The notes below the pieces were generated by a model, which saw only the letters and a list, made by a program, of their open reading frames with translations, was not told where the DNA came from and ran no database searches. From positions 1 through 64,000 of the forward strand of contig JBFWWP010000011.1 of the NCBI GenBank assembly GCA_050246115.1: a stretch of 64,000 bases of DNA, in the 5' to 3' direction. The position numbers and the translations under genes are program-made. Source of the DNA: JBFWWP01 sp050246115. GTDB taxonomy: Bacteria > Planctomycetota > UBA8108 > UBA1146 > JAJFFE01. Shown here one piece after another: positions 42,896 to 52,800 of the stretch (positions are counted from its first letter, which is position 1; the number at the start of each line of letters is the position of its first letter).

Positions 42896-44049
42896 TCTAC
42901 GTTCCGTAGCGGTCGCTTGCCGATCGCGACCCCGGTCATGGTCTGGTTCACGTGCAGGCCGCCGATTTGCTCACCATAGGTGGAGAAGCCGACCACGTTG
43001 AAGCGGGCGAGTCGCTCGCCGACGGCGGGTCCGAGGCCGTGGCGTTCGATCTCCAATCGTCGCAAGATGCAATCGCACGCGATCACCAATTGCGGCTCGC
43101 CGAGCCGCTGCTCGAGCCCCGTCAAAGTCTCATCGAGAGCCCCTTCGAGATCCTCGACGCGGGCCAGGGTGAGCACTAGTCCCTCGTCGATGGCACAGAG
43201 GAAGGTGAGCGATCCGTCCGGCTCGGCCTTCTGGATGGAGCGCACGTAGTCGGCTCCGCCGATGCGAACGACCACCGGGTTGGCGGCGAAGTGGGCCGGC
43301 GTGATGGTCTCCGGGTCGACGCCGATCACGCGCGCGTATTCGCTCAGCGCGACCTCACCGTTCAACTCGCTGACCACGCGGCGCTCGGGATCGGCGGCGG
43401 TAACGACCAGCTTGTCGGGTGTGGGAACGACGTGCTGGGTCTTGAAAACTTCGAATTCGAAGTCGGTTTGGATCAACGCGACTACCGCGCTTCCGGCCGT
43501 CACCTGGCCGTTTGCCAGGACGCCGGTGCTGGCGAACTCCAACCCGTCTCCAGCGGATCCACCGAACAACGGGATGCCCCCGAGCGCTGCGTCCAACGCG
43601 CTGGCGACCGGCTCCTCGCACCGCGACAGGCCATCGATCAGGAGCAGAACGAAGCTGTTGGCGCGGGTCGCCGGCGGCGCGTCGTCCGGCAGAGAGTCCT
43701 GGAGCGCTTGGACGACCTCGGCGGCTCGAGTGACCGAGAAGTTGCCGACATCGGGGATGCTCATCACGGCGGTGCGAAAGCCTTCGGTGGGCAGAGCGAA
43801 GGCGGTGAGACCGCCCGAGCTGAAGCCTTCCGGTCCGATCTCCCCGGCCGAGGTGCAGCCGATGACCGGTGTCTCCCCGAGCCGCGAACGCACGGCGACG
43901 CCGAGGGTCTCGCGGTCGATCGTGGAGGAGAAGAAGGTGACGATGAGCGAAGTCTGCGGCAGATCGAGGGCGGCCTCGAGGTCCGCGATCAAGGACGATG
44001 CCGGTGCCGGGGGCAGCGTAACCCGCCGAACGCCTACGCAGGTGGTCAT
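42892..44049 (-). CDS. FIST-domain sensory protein
   Basis: 385 residues with an N-terminal FIST domain (LIVTFFSSTIDRETLG, VIGCTSAGEIGPEGF, PLFGGSAGDG) and a C-terminal FIST_C domain (ARVIGVDPETITPAHFAANP, VIACDCILRRLEIE, GFSTYGEQ). FIST proteins are predicted small-molecule, possibly amino-acid, sensors that work with kinases or cyclases. No membrane segment, so it senses inside the cell. ATG at 44049 has GGAG nine bases upstream. It is the first gene of a two-gene operon with the hybrid kinase. Confidence 0.88.
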
Positions 44050-44215
44050 GGTAATGCTCTCCGCCGGGATGCCTCTCGGTGATGGATCGGACCCCTTGGG
44101 CGGTCGACTTGAGGCTTCGGCCGAGGCCAAAGGGAATGCTTGCGGTCGAGCCGGTGGCGTCGCGCCGCGATGCCGGGACGCACGAGCGAGGTAAGGTGAG
44201 ACTCTTACCGGAAGG

Positions 44216-44905
44216 TCAGCGGTCCTGGGGAACGATCGACGTTCGGGTCCAGACCCACTCGTAAAGGCCGAGCGTGTGGCCGTTGAGCGCTTTGTGAGTC
44301 CTCCCGATGCAGTCGACGGTGAGGAGCGGCAGGACTATGTACAACATCGACTTGGGCACCCAGAAGACCCCGACGATCCACTGGATGAGGAGGATCAAAG
44401 CCAACGCGAACGTGGCCGCACCTTGGGCCCACAGCGAGGCGACGGTGGCCTGGTGCGCGCTGAGGCCCCACCGCGCTTCGATCGAGGCCTGCACACGCCG
44501 AGGCAGAAACCCGACCATGGCCAGCAGCGGGGACAAGACGAGTCCGAGCGACTCCGTAGCCACGTCGCGCACGATCTGACGTTCGCGGTCTCGGACATAG
44601 TCCTCGCCGTAGAACACGTCGGCAGAGGAGTCTCCTCGACCCTCTTCCCACGGTGCCAGGGTGTACTGCCAACTGCCTTTCCCGTGATGGCGCCGAATCA
44701 GGCGATAGGGCCGGTCTTCGAAGAAGACGCGGATCGCGCCATACTCGCGTACGATCCAATCGGGCATGTCGCGATCCGACTCGATCACCCGCTGGTCGCC
44801 GATGCAGATCACGCGGTCCTTGCCGACGCGCCGGGGCGGATCGACCTCGATCAGGTCATCGTCGAACACGATCGGATCCTTCGATGGGAGGTGGCGCTCG
44901 TTCAT
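44216..44905 (-). CDS. Small membrane protein of unknown function
   Basis: 229 residues: a charged N-terminal half (DDLIEVDPPRRVGKDRVIC, RVFFEDRPYRLIRRHHGKGS), a weakly hydrophobic stretch (LGLVLSPLLAMVGFLP), and two strong membrane helices near the C-terminus (AATFALALILLIQWIVGVFW and KSMLYIVLPLLTVDCIG). No domain recognised. The ATG at 44905 has no Shine-Dalgarno; a TACAAT -10 box sits seven bases before it, suggesting a leaderless transcript. Confidence 0.7.
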   Translation of the reverse strand: MNERHLPSKDPIVFDDDLIEVDPPRRVGKDRVICIGDQRVIESDRDMPDWIVREYGAIRVFFEDRPYRLIRRHHGKGSWQYTLAPWEEGRGDSSADVFYGEDYVRDRERQIVRDVATESLGLVLSPLLAMVGFLPRRVQASIEARWGLSAHQATVASLWAQGAATFALALILLIQWIVGVFWVPKSMLYIVLPLLTVDCIGRTHKALNGHTLGLYEWVWTRTSIVPQDR

Positions 44906-44910
44906 GGCGC

Positions 44911-44916
44911 GAATTG
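44911..44916 (-). promoter_or_regulatory. -10 box of a probable leaderless promoter
   Basis: TACAAT on the minus strand, ending seven bases before the ATG at 44905. Transcription would begin at or next to the start codon. A matching -35 is not evident. Confidence 0.4.
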
Positions 44917-45028
44917 TAGCGTGTCGCGCGGACTGGGGCGACCGACTTTGGAGGCTTTCGAGGGCCCCCAGGGCCGAGGATCGCTACCACGTCGGTTCGC
45001 TCGAGTGTGGGGGTGCGGGCCCACGGAA

Positions 45029-45090
45029 CTTAGGAGTCGCCCAAGAATGACTTCACCAGATGTCGAAGTTGTTCTTGGGCGACTCCTTAG
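45029..45090 (-). repeat. Inverted-repeat element supplying a stop codon, copy b
   Basis: Arms 45029-45047 and 45072-45090 pair in 18 of 19 positions (core GGAGTCGCCCAAGAA); inner ACTTC/GAAGT adds to the stem. Read on the minus strand it begins at the TAA that ends the membrane-protein gene, exactly as copy a at 27054-27236 begins at the stop of its gene. Probably functions as a transcript terminator, or is a mobile palindrome that inserts at gene ends. Confidence 0.75.
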
Positions 45091-45665
45091 GCTTCGTTTC
45101 GGGCTCGCACCTTGGACAACATGTCGGGGACGAAGCGTTCACTGTAGCCCGAGATGAAGGACCAGACGAGGGCCTTCGCGGTGTCGATGTTGTGGAGCGG
45201 CTTCACGTGGTTCAGGTAGTCGATCATGTTCGTGTAGGGCTCGTCGACCGAAGCGAACTGCGGGAACAGTGATCCTTGGACGATGCCGCTTTGGAACAGC
45301 ACATAGGTCGTGAGTGCGAGCGCCATCGACACCAAGAGCTTCCAGGCGATGTTCAGGATCGCGTTCGACCGGGCTCCCTCGGCGAGCAAGCGCGTGGTCC
45401 GAAACGACAAATCGATCGACCCACCGACGGCGGCCGCGAACATCAGGAAGAACGCGATGCTGAGCCCCGACTCTCCCGGTTGTCGGGTCGTGATCGCCAG
45501 CCAGATCGCTCCCGCGAGCGCCGCGAGGAGCAGCAGGGCCACGACGGCTTTGATGACCTGGGACTTCGTCGCGGCAGCCGCGGCCTCGGGCGTCATCGCC
45601 GAACTCACGGGCGTTCGTCCGGAGCGGCGATCCGTTCGATCGGGTTCGGTACTCACCCGACTCAC
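45087..45665 (-). CDS. Membrane protein of unknown function
   Basis: 192 residues with three membrane helices (VIKAVVALLLLAALAGAIWL, GLSIAFFLMFAAAVGGSI, IAWKLLVSMALALTTYVLF). A C-terminal soluble tail of about 60 residues follows (DEPYTNMIDYLNHVKPLHN, SGYSERFVPDMLSKV). No family recognised. GTG start overlaps the stop of the VOC gene by four bases. Last gene of a probable three-gene operon with the ArsM-like methyltransferase and VOC protein. Confidence 0.7.
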   Translation of the reverse strand: MSRVSTEPDRTDRRSGRTPVSSAMTPEAAAAATKSQVIKAVVALLLLAALAGAIWLAITTRQPGESGLSIAFFLMFAAAVGGSIDLSFRTTRLLAEGARSNAILNIAWKLLVSMALALTTYVLFQSGIVQGSLFPQFASVDEPYTNMIDYLNHVKPLHNIDTAKALVWSFISGYSERFVPDMLSKVRARNEA

Positions 45666-46048
45666 GCGTCGCTTTGCGAATGGAGCGCGACGCGGTTGCC
45701 CTCACTGTCGACGACGATGGCCCGGAAGCCATGGGGGCCGAGCGAGGTGACGGGCTCGATGACGCGTCCGCCGAGTGCTCCGGCTCGGGCCACTGCGTCG
45801 CGAATGCGCCCCGATACGTTCAAGTAGAGGAGGACTCCGCGATCGCTCGTGACCTCACCCGGTCGCTCTACGAGGCAGCCGCCGTTCCCATCTTGGTGCT
45901 CGAGGACCGAGAATTTCAGACCCCCGAAGTCTTGTAGGTCGACGCGCACCGCGAGCATGGCGGCGTAGAAACGCGTGGCACGGGCCAGATCACCGACTGG
46001 AATGTCGAACCACACCGCTCGGTTGTGCTGCGTGTTGAAGTCGCTCAC
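45662..46048 (-). CDS. VOC (glyoxalase/bleomycin-resistance) family protein
   Basis: 128 residues of the vicinal oxygen chelate superfamily: FDIPVGDLARATRFYAAML opens the first beta-alpha-beta-beta-beta unit and GPHGFRAIVVDSEGNRVALH closes the second. Such proteins are metal-dependent lyases, dioxygenases or binding proteins; this subgroup's substrate is unknown. GTG start with AAGGAG six bases upstream. It begins 53 bases after the methyltransferase gene and overlaps the next gene. Confidence 0.8.
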   Translation of the reverse strand: MSDFNTQHNRAVWFDIPVGDLARATRFYAAMLAVRVDLQDFGGLKFSVLEHQDGNGGCLVERPGEVTSDRGVLLYLNVSGRIRDAVARAGALGGRVIEPVTSLGPHGFRAIVVDSEGNRVALHSQSDA

Positions 46049-46101
46049 TCACTGCTCCTTCTCGGATTTCCTGCGCGGCCTTGGACACTGCGGCAGGTGG
46101 A

Positions 46102-47331
46102 TCAACAGCAGCCCCCTCCGGGTGCACATTCACGGCTGCCGGAAGCGAGACCGCGGGAGGGGGCGGGTGCGTGCTGGCGTCCCGCGGGGATCTCCGCGCG
46201 ACCATCGCTGTTGCAGTCGAAGGGGATCTGTTCGGACTCGTCGATCAGGGCGTCGCTGATCAGGAACTGGCCGGCGTACGGTTCGCGCCCCAGGATGCGC
46301 GCGGTCTTCTCGCAGACCGGGATGGCGACCCCGCGCGGATAGACGTGGCCGTCGTCATCGTGCACGGCCGCGAACGGTCCGGGATAGTACGCCTGTCGAT
46401 ACGTCTCCCAGCACGCTCCTTCCTTTCCTTTGAAGGCCTCGACCGTCACCGAATGAAACCGAATGCCGCCCTCCTCGAGCCAGAAGAACGAACTCAGTTC
46501 GCGCACACCGTAGAACCCGGCGTCGATGAAGGCGTCGAGGAAGCGGTCGCGCCGCAGGGCCCCGGAGACACACCCGGTCCACAGGTGGTCGTCTTCCTTC
46601 ATGGTCTGGGGCACGTCCACCTCGGCCACGATGTCGGAGATCACCGCGCGGCCTCCCTGCCGCAAGACCCGATAGATCTCGTGAAAGAGTCCCTTCTTGC
46701 GGTGGTCCGCGACCAAGTTGAGGACGCAGTTCGAGACCACGAGGTCGACGCTGTCGGAAGCCACCAAGGGGTGGCGGTCGAGTTCGAGGGCGACCCGATC
46801 CAACGCCTCGTAGCCGTCGAGCGGTTGCGTTGCGGTGAGGCTCTCGAGTCGATCGAGGTCCCAGCGTAAGTTCTCGATGAGTCCGCGTCGGAACTCCATG
46901 CGCGGTGCGGCGGAGCCTAGCTTCTGGGCGACCTCGGTGATGGCTCCACGCGCCAGCGTCAGCATGTTCGGCGTTTTGTCGATGCCGATCACATGGCCCT
47001 TGGGTCCGACTTTGCGGGCCATCATGAACACGTGTTTTCCTGAGCCCGAGCCGAGGTCGATCACGGTTTCCCCTTCCCGGGCATAGCGGGTCGGATCGCC
47101 GCAACCAAAGTCGACGGCGAGGATCCGCTCGGGGATGTGGTCGAGGCTAGCCTCATAGTCGACGGGCGTGCAGAGACAGGCTTCCGGGGCCTTGGCTGCG
47201 GCGCCATAGCGCAGTTGCTCCCGGTCCTCTTGGGCGAGTTGTGAACGAACCTCCCAGAGCCGATTGAGGGTGTCGACGCGCTCGGGTTCGAGGGGGCGAA
47301 ACGGAACCGAAGTGGCAGGGAGTGGGTTCAT
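46102..47331 (-). CDS. ArsM-like SAM methyltransferase
   Basis: 409 residues. The core closely follows arsenite methyltransferases: FGCGDP (Cys77) just before motif I VIDLGSGSGKHV (90-101), KVGPKGHVIGIDKTPNML, SNCVLNLVADH and WTGCVSGAL. These cysteines stand where ArsM holds arsenic; an upstream Cys pair (52 and 54, ACLCTP) may be the fourth ligand region. Known ArsM converts As(III) to methylated arsenicals. The C-terminal extension of about 60 residues ends in GGCC, a plausible extra metal-binding tail. No ars transporter or ArsR-like regulator is nearby, so the substrate remains inferred. ATG at 47331 has GGAG five bases upstream; first gene of an operon with a VOC and a membrane protein. 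Confidence 0.78.
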   Translation of the reverse strand: MNPLPATSVPFRPLEPERVDTLNRLWEVRSQLAQEDREQLRYGAAAKAPEACLCTPVDYEASLDHIPERILAVDFGCGDPTRYAREGETVIDLGSGSGKHVFMMARKVGPKGHVIGIDKTPNMLTLARGAITEVAQKLGSAAPRMEFRRGLIENLRWDLDRLESLTATQPLDGYEALDRVALELDRHPLVASDSVDLVVSNCVLNLVADHRKKGLFHEIYRVLRQGGRAVISDIVAEVDVPQTMKEDDHLWTGCVSGALRRDRFLDAFIDAGFYGVRELSSFFWLEEGGIRFHSVTVEAFKGKEGACWETYRQAYYPGPFAAVHDDDGHVYPRGVAIPVCEKTARILGREPYAGQFLISDALIDESEQIPFDCNSDGRAEIPAGRQHAPAPSRGLASGSRECAPGGGCC

Positions 47332-47675
47332 CGTGTCTCCAAAGGCGTCAGGGTGGGGCTCGGCTCCTTGTGCCGGCCCCCAGACTTTAGTGGTTTCCCC
47401 GGCCGGCTCAAGGGGAGCCCGCCGAGCGCCCTGAGACCCCCATCCTGCGGGGCTGTACTCGCGGCAAGCCGCGGAGCCCGTTGGAGTTCCTTCGTGAGTT
47501 CGCTGGACTGGACCGGGTTTCCGCGGAGGGAGGAGGTTCAGGATGGATGTTCGGTCTTTGTTAGGGTAGCTTGGGTGGGCTGGGGACTTCTTGGCCGAGG
47601 TCGTGAGTTCGACCGGTTCGCGAGGCTCGGCGCCGGGGTTGGGGGCAAAAAAGAGGTGGTTCATGGAGGTGTTTC
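47332..47675. other. Divergent region between ArsM-like gene and imuA
   Basis: 344 bases that should hold promoters for both sides. A near match to the alphaproteobacterial LexA half-site pattern (GTTC, seven bases, GTTA) is at 47549-47563, about 113 bases before imuA. A strong GGAGG precedes the imuA ATG. The planctomycete SOS box is not known to me, so this is only a candidate operator. Confidence 0.3.
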
Positions 47676-48320
47676 ATGACGGTACCCAAGAGCCTCGCAG
47701 CGCGCTCGGATTTGAAGCGCGGAGTCGATTGCCAGCGTGATGGGGCACCGGGGGCGGCGTCCAACGAATGGCAATTCCAAGCGCTCGCCGGGCGCCTCGT
47801 GGAACTGTCCGGTGGGCACCCGAGTGCGATGCTGTCGGTGTGCGGAACGCTGCTGCGTCAGTCGCAGCTGAGCGGCGAACTGGCGGCGTGGGTGGGATTG
47901 CGCGACAGCGTGTTCTTCCCGCCCGACCTGGCAGCGAATGGCATCGATCTCGAACAGTTGCCGGTGGTGCTGCTCCCCGAGCCACGTTCGCTGTCGCTTG
48001 CCGCCGAACTGTTGGTACGTTCCGGAGCGTTCGCGCTCGTGTTGCTCGATCTCGCTGCCGCACGCGTCGCCCTCTCGCTCGCCGATCTCACTCGTCTCGC
48101 AGGTCTCGCCAAGCGTCACCGCGCGCTCCTCTTGTGCCTCACCGAGAAGTCACGCCAAACCCCTTCGTTGGGGTCGTTGGTTTCGCTGCGGGCCGAAGTC
48201 CATCGCCGACCACTCGGTGGGGGGCGCTTCGTGTGCGAAGTGGAAGTGATCAAGGACAAGCGACGTGCGTTGGGCTGGACCCACTCGGAGTTGCACCGTG
48301 GACCGGATGGCTTGTGTTGA
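47676..48320 (+). CDS. imuA: ImuA, RecA-like mutasome protein
   Basis: 214 residues of the ImuA/SulA-like group, distantly related to RecA but lacking a canonical Walker A. Recognisable segments are ALAGRLVELSGGHPSAMLSV, FALVLLDLAAARVALSLADL and the C-terminal ALGWTHSELHRGPDGL. ImuA works with ImuB to bring the error-prone polymerase DnaE2 to the replication clamp during SOS-induced mutagenesis. Strong GGAGG six bases before ATG. Overlaps imuB by 14 bases; the gene order imuA-imuB-dnaE2 is itself the best evidence for its identity. Confidence 0.85.
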   Translation: MTVPKSLAARSDLKRGVDCQRDGAPGAASNEWQFQALAGRLVELSGGHPSAMLSVCGTLLRQSQLSGELAAWVGLRDSVFFPPDLAANGIDLEQLPVVLLPEPRSLSLAAELLVRSGAFALVLLDLAAARVALSLADLTRLAGLAKRHRALLLCLTEKSRQTPSLGSLVSLRAEVHRRPLGGGRFVCEVEVIKDKRRALGWTHSELHRGPDGLC

Positions 48321-49803
48321 TGTGCCGTTTCTCCCGCTGCAGATTTTGCTACGGCGTGAGCGAGGTTGGCGTGAGTTGCCCGTGGCGGTCGTCGAGAGCG
48401 ATGGACCGCAGGCGCGGATCGCGTACGTCAATCGTCACGCGCGTCGGCATGGCGTGCTCCCCGGCATGCGCTACGCGTCGGGGCTTGCGCTGACGAAAGA
48501 CCTGCACGCCGGCGTGGTCGTGCCGTCGGAGGTCGTGGAGAGCCGTGATGGGCTCGTTCGCGAGTTGCAGCGCTTCTCGCCGGGAGTCGAGCCTGCGCTC
48601 GATGAACCGGGTGTGTTCTGGCTCGACGCCAAGGGGATGGATCGCCTCGTGGGATCGCGCCAAGTTTGGGGTTCCTATGAGTGCTGGGCCGAGGCGATTC
48701 GGGCCGCGCTGACCGCGCACGGCTGGGTGGCGTCGGTGGCCGTGGGTTTCAGCCGTTTCGGAACCTATGCCGCGGCCCGCTCGCGTGCTGGCAAGGTGCG
48801 CGTGTTCGTCGATGCCGCGAGTGAGGGCGCCCAGGCGCGCCGGACCTCGCTCTCGCTGCTGTGCGTCGACCCGGCGTCACGGGAGTTGCTTGCCAAGCTC
48901 GGGGTCGAGACCGTGGGGCAGCTTCTCGAACTACCGGCCGCGGGCGTGAGGCGACGTTTTGGCGAGGAACTTTGGCACGTGCTCGAACTCGCCCGTGGCA
49001 CTTCGATGGAGCCCTTTAGCGCGCAGGTCGTTCTCGAGCCACTGCGCGCACGCACCCTGTTCGACGAGGCTGTCGCCCACATCGATACTTTGCTGCTCGC
49101 GATCGAGTCGATGCTCTTGCCCATTCTCGAGCGGTTGGCGGAACGCGGACAGGCGCTCACGCAGTTGGCCCTCGAGCTCGTCTTCGAGCGTTCACCGGCA
49201 GCGTGTGAGCTCATTCGCACAGCAGAGCCCCAGCTCGACGCCGGACGCATTCTGGGGTTGGTGCTCTTGAGACTCGAGGGGCTGCGTTTGGATGAGGGTG
49301 CGATCGAACTCGGCCTCGAGGTGCAGTGCGTCTCGCTCCAAGCGTTGCAGGGCGAACTGTTCGCGGAGCGTCCGCCACGCGACCTCGCCGCCGGCAACCG
49401 TGCGTTGGCCCGTTTACGCGCCCGCTTCGGCAACGACTGCGTGTCCCATGCGGTGCTCGAGGAAGGGCATCTCCCCGAAGCATGCTTCCAGTGGCAGCCG
49501 TGCGAGCAGCTTTCCGTTCCGCGACCACCTTCAGTGAAGCTGCCGGTTCTCGTACGTCGCTGCTACCGCCCCGCGATCATGCTGCCGCCACGAGGCCGGC
49601 ACGAGCCCGACGGTTGGCTGCTGGGCGGCGCCGAGGCCGGATCGGTGACGAAGTTGACGGGGCCATACGTGATCGCGGGTGGCTGGTGGAATCGGGCCGT
49701 GCATCGCGAGTACTACTTCGCGGAAACCCGGAGCGGAGCGATCTACTGGATCTACTATGGGCGCCCCCAACGGCGCTGGTTCATTCAAGGGATCGTGTCG
49801 TGA
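48307..49803 (+). CDS. imuB: ImuB, Y-family polymerase-like protein
   Basis: 498 residues with the Y-family polymerase fold: MACVDVPFLPLQILLRRERG at the N-terminus, GVFWLDAKGMDRLVGS, and a helix-hairpin-helix/little-finger region (LAKLGVETVGQLLELPAAGV). The catalytic acidic pair of active Y-family enzymes (S-x-D-E) is not seen; FWLDAKG stands in its place, as in other ImuB proteins, which are inactive as polymerases and act as a clamp-binding adaptor. Start at ATG 48307, inside the end of imuA; the stop overlaps dnaE2 (GTGA). Confidence 0.9.
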   Translation: MACVDVPFLPLQILLRRERGWRELPVAVVESDGPQARIAYVNRHARRHGVLPGMRYASGLALTKDLHAGVVVPSEVVESRDGLVRELQRFSPGVEPALDEPGVFWLDAKGMDRLVGSRQVWGSYECWAEAIRAALTAHGWVASVAVGFSRFGTYAAARSRAGKVRVFVDAASEGAQARRTSLSLLCVDPASRELLAKLGVETVGQLLELPAAGVRRRFGEELWHVLELARGTSMEPFSAQVVLEPLRARTLFDEAVAHIDTLLLAIESMLLPILERLAERGQALTQLALELVFERSPAACELIRTAEPQLDAGRILGLVLLRLEGLRLDEGAIELGLEVQCVSLQALQGELFAERPPRDLAAGNRALARLRARFGNDCVSHAVLEEGHLPEACFQWQPCEQLSVPRPPSVKLPVLVRRCYRPAIMLPPRGRHEPDGWLLGGAEAGSVTKLTGPYVIAGGWWNRAVHREYYFAETRSGAIYWIYYGRPQRRWFIQGIVS

Positions 49804-52800
49804 GTCCGCCCGCTCTCCGCGCGTGGGGCGGGCGCGCTTATGTTCCCCTGTTCTGTAAGTCGAACTTCTCGTTTCTCGAGGGGGCGTCGCATCCGGAGGA
49901 ACTGCTCGAGCAAGCGAGCCACTTGGGGTTGCGAGCCCTCGCGCTGTGCGACCGCAACGGCGTGTACGGCCTGGTGCGCGCGCATGTGGCGGCACGTGAG
50001 CACGGCGTTCAGTTGCTCTGCGGCTCGCAAGTCACGATCGACGACGGCACCTCACTCGTCGTGCTGGCGGCCGACAGGGAGGGGTATGCAAACTTGTGTC
50101 GGTTGCTCACGCGGGGCCGCTTACGGAGCGACAAGGGGTCTTGCCAAGTGGGCTGGTCCGAGGTTTGTGCGCACGCCGGGGGGGTGGTCGCGCTGTGGGG
50201 CGGCGAAGAGAGCTTGCTCGCGGGGGCGAGCGAGCCACTGTTCGTTGGGCGGCAACTGAAGGAAGCGTTTGGCGATCGGCTCTACGCCTTACTCCTACGC
50301 CATCGCAGGGCCGAGGAAGTCGACCTCGAGCGCACGATCCGGAGTCGCGCCAAACACCTCGAGATTCCCGTCGTCGCCGGTGTCGAGGTGCTCTATCACG
50401 TTCCCGCGAGACGCGACCTGCAAGACGTCCTGACCTGCATTCGGCACGGGACTTCGTTGGCGACCGCCGGCAAGCTGACGCGACCCAACGCTCAGTTCGT
50501 GCTCTCTGCCCCGCGGGCGTTCGAGCAGCTGTTCGCCGATGACCCAGGCGCGGTGCAACGGACGGTGGAGATTGCCGAGCGCTGCTCCTTCTCGCTTGCC
50601 GAACTGCATTATCGTTATCCGTCGGAACGGCTTCCCGACGGCAGCACTTCGGCCGAGTGGTTGCGCCAGCTCACCCTGCAGGGGGCTCGTGGACGCTATC
50701 CGAGTGGCGTGCCGTCTAGCGTCGCGGAGCAGATCGAGCGGGAACTCGCGCTGATCGGACGCCTCGAATACGAAGGGTACTTTCTCACCATGTGGGAGAT
50801 CGTACGCTTTTGTCACGAGCAGGGCATCCTCTGCCAAGGAAGGGGCTCGGCCGCCAACTCGGTGGTTTGCTACTGCCTGGGGATCACCGCCATCGACCCG
50901 GTGCGCATGAATCTGCTCTTCGAGCGCTTCATTTCGTTGGAACGTGCCGAGCCCCCGGACATCGACCTGGACATCGAGCACGACCGGCGCGAAGAAGTGA
51001 TCCAGCACGTCTATCACAAGTACGGCCGTACGCACGCGGCGATGGTGGCGGTCGTGGTGCGTTATCGAGCGCGCTCCGCCTTGCGCGAGGTCGGGAAAGT
51101 GCTGGGGATCCCGGAGACGTCTCTCGACCGCTTGGCGAAACTGAACTCGCACTACGAAGCGGCGACCGAGGAATCTCTGACGCAGGCAGGACTCGATTCG
51201 TCAGCGCCGACTTCTCAGCATCTGCTGCGGTTGGTGGCCGAGATCCAAGACTTTCCGCGCCACTTGTCGATTCACCCCGGGGGCTTTCTGCTGGGGCATG
51301 AGCCCGTGCACGATCTGGTTCCGATCGAGAACGGAACCATGGCGAATCGTACCGTGATCCAATGGGACAAGGATGACCTCGAGGAACTCGGTTTGTTCAA
51401 GGTCGATCTGCTGGGGTTGGGTGCGCTGCATCAGCTGCATCGTTGCTTCGAGCTGCTTCGCAAGCATAGCCAACAGGACCTGAGCATGGCGACCATTCCG
51501 GCCGAGGATCCCGACACTTTCGCCATGATCCGACGAGCGGACACTTTGGGGGTGTTCCAGATCGAGAGCCGCGCGCAAATGGCGATGCTCCCGCGCTTGA
51601 AACCCCGACGGCATTACGACCTGGTGATCGAGATCAGCATCGTGCGTCCGGGGCCCATCGCAGGAGGCATGGTGCATCCGTATCTTCGGCGTCGCAACGG
51701 CGAGGAGGCGATCGACTACCCTCACTCCTCGCTGGTACCCGTGCTCGAGAAGACCCTCGGTATCCCACTGTTTCAAGAGCAAGTCATGCAGATCGCCATC
51801 ACGGCCGCCGACTACACGCCGGGTGAGGCCGACCAGCTGCGGCGCGACATGGCAGCGTGGCGTCGGAGCGGTCGCATCGAGCGTCATCGCGAGCGTCTGG
51901 TCACGCGCATGAAGTCGAAAGGAATCGCCGAGGAACTCGCATTGCGGGTCTTCGAGCAGATCCGTGGCTTTGGCGAGTACGGGTTCCCCGAGAGCCACGC
52001 GGCGAGTTTCGCGTTGATCGCGTACTCCACGGCATGGTTCAAATGCCATCACCCGGCGATCTTCACGTGCGCCCTCCTGAATTCTCTGCCCATGGGGTTC
52101 TACGCACCTTCGACCTTGGTGGACGACGCGAAGCGCCATCGCGTCGTCGTGCGGCCCATCGACGTTTCGTACAGCGAGTGGGAATGCACCTTGGAGGAGG
52201 CGCCCGAAAGCAACGGCGGGCTCGCGATCCGCATGGGGCTGAGCTTCATCAAAGGGCTGGGCGGAGGCGAAGCAGCGGAACTGTTGGCGCGTCGCGCCGA
52301 GAGCGGCTTCCGGTCGATCGAGGACCTGGTGTTGCGTGTGGCCCTGCGCGAGGACAAGTTGGAGAAGCTCGCCGAAGCCGGCGCGCTCGAGTCTCTGGGA
52401 GGGACCCGTCGCGAGGCGATCTGGCGCGTCAAAGGCGCGTGCCGCGAGCGTGCGAACGAACTGGCCTGCACGACCCACGAACCCGAAGTGTCGTTTCGCG
52501 AGTTGAGCGACTTCGAGAGCATCGGCTGGGACTACGCCAGCAGCCAGCACAGCTCACGAGGACATCCCATGGCACCGATCCGGGCCTTGCTTCTCGAACG
52601 CGATCTACCGGCAGCAAGCGACATCGTCCGCGAAGACGATGGCAAACGAGTGCGCTATGCCGGACTCGTCATCTGCCGCCAGCGACCGGGAACGGCGGCT
52701 GGGGTCGTGTTCATGACGCTCGAGGATGAAACCGGCTTCGTGAACGTCATCGTCTGGCCAAAAGTCTACGAACGCCATCGAACCGTGGTCAAGACATCGT

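Noticed and set aside
45662..46048. VOC protein as ArsI C-As lyase beside an ArsM-like gene
   Set aside because: The adjacent Cys-Cys pair that binds trivalent organoarsenicals in ArsI is absent; the protein contains no such pair.
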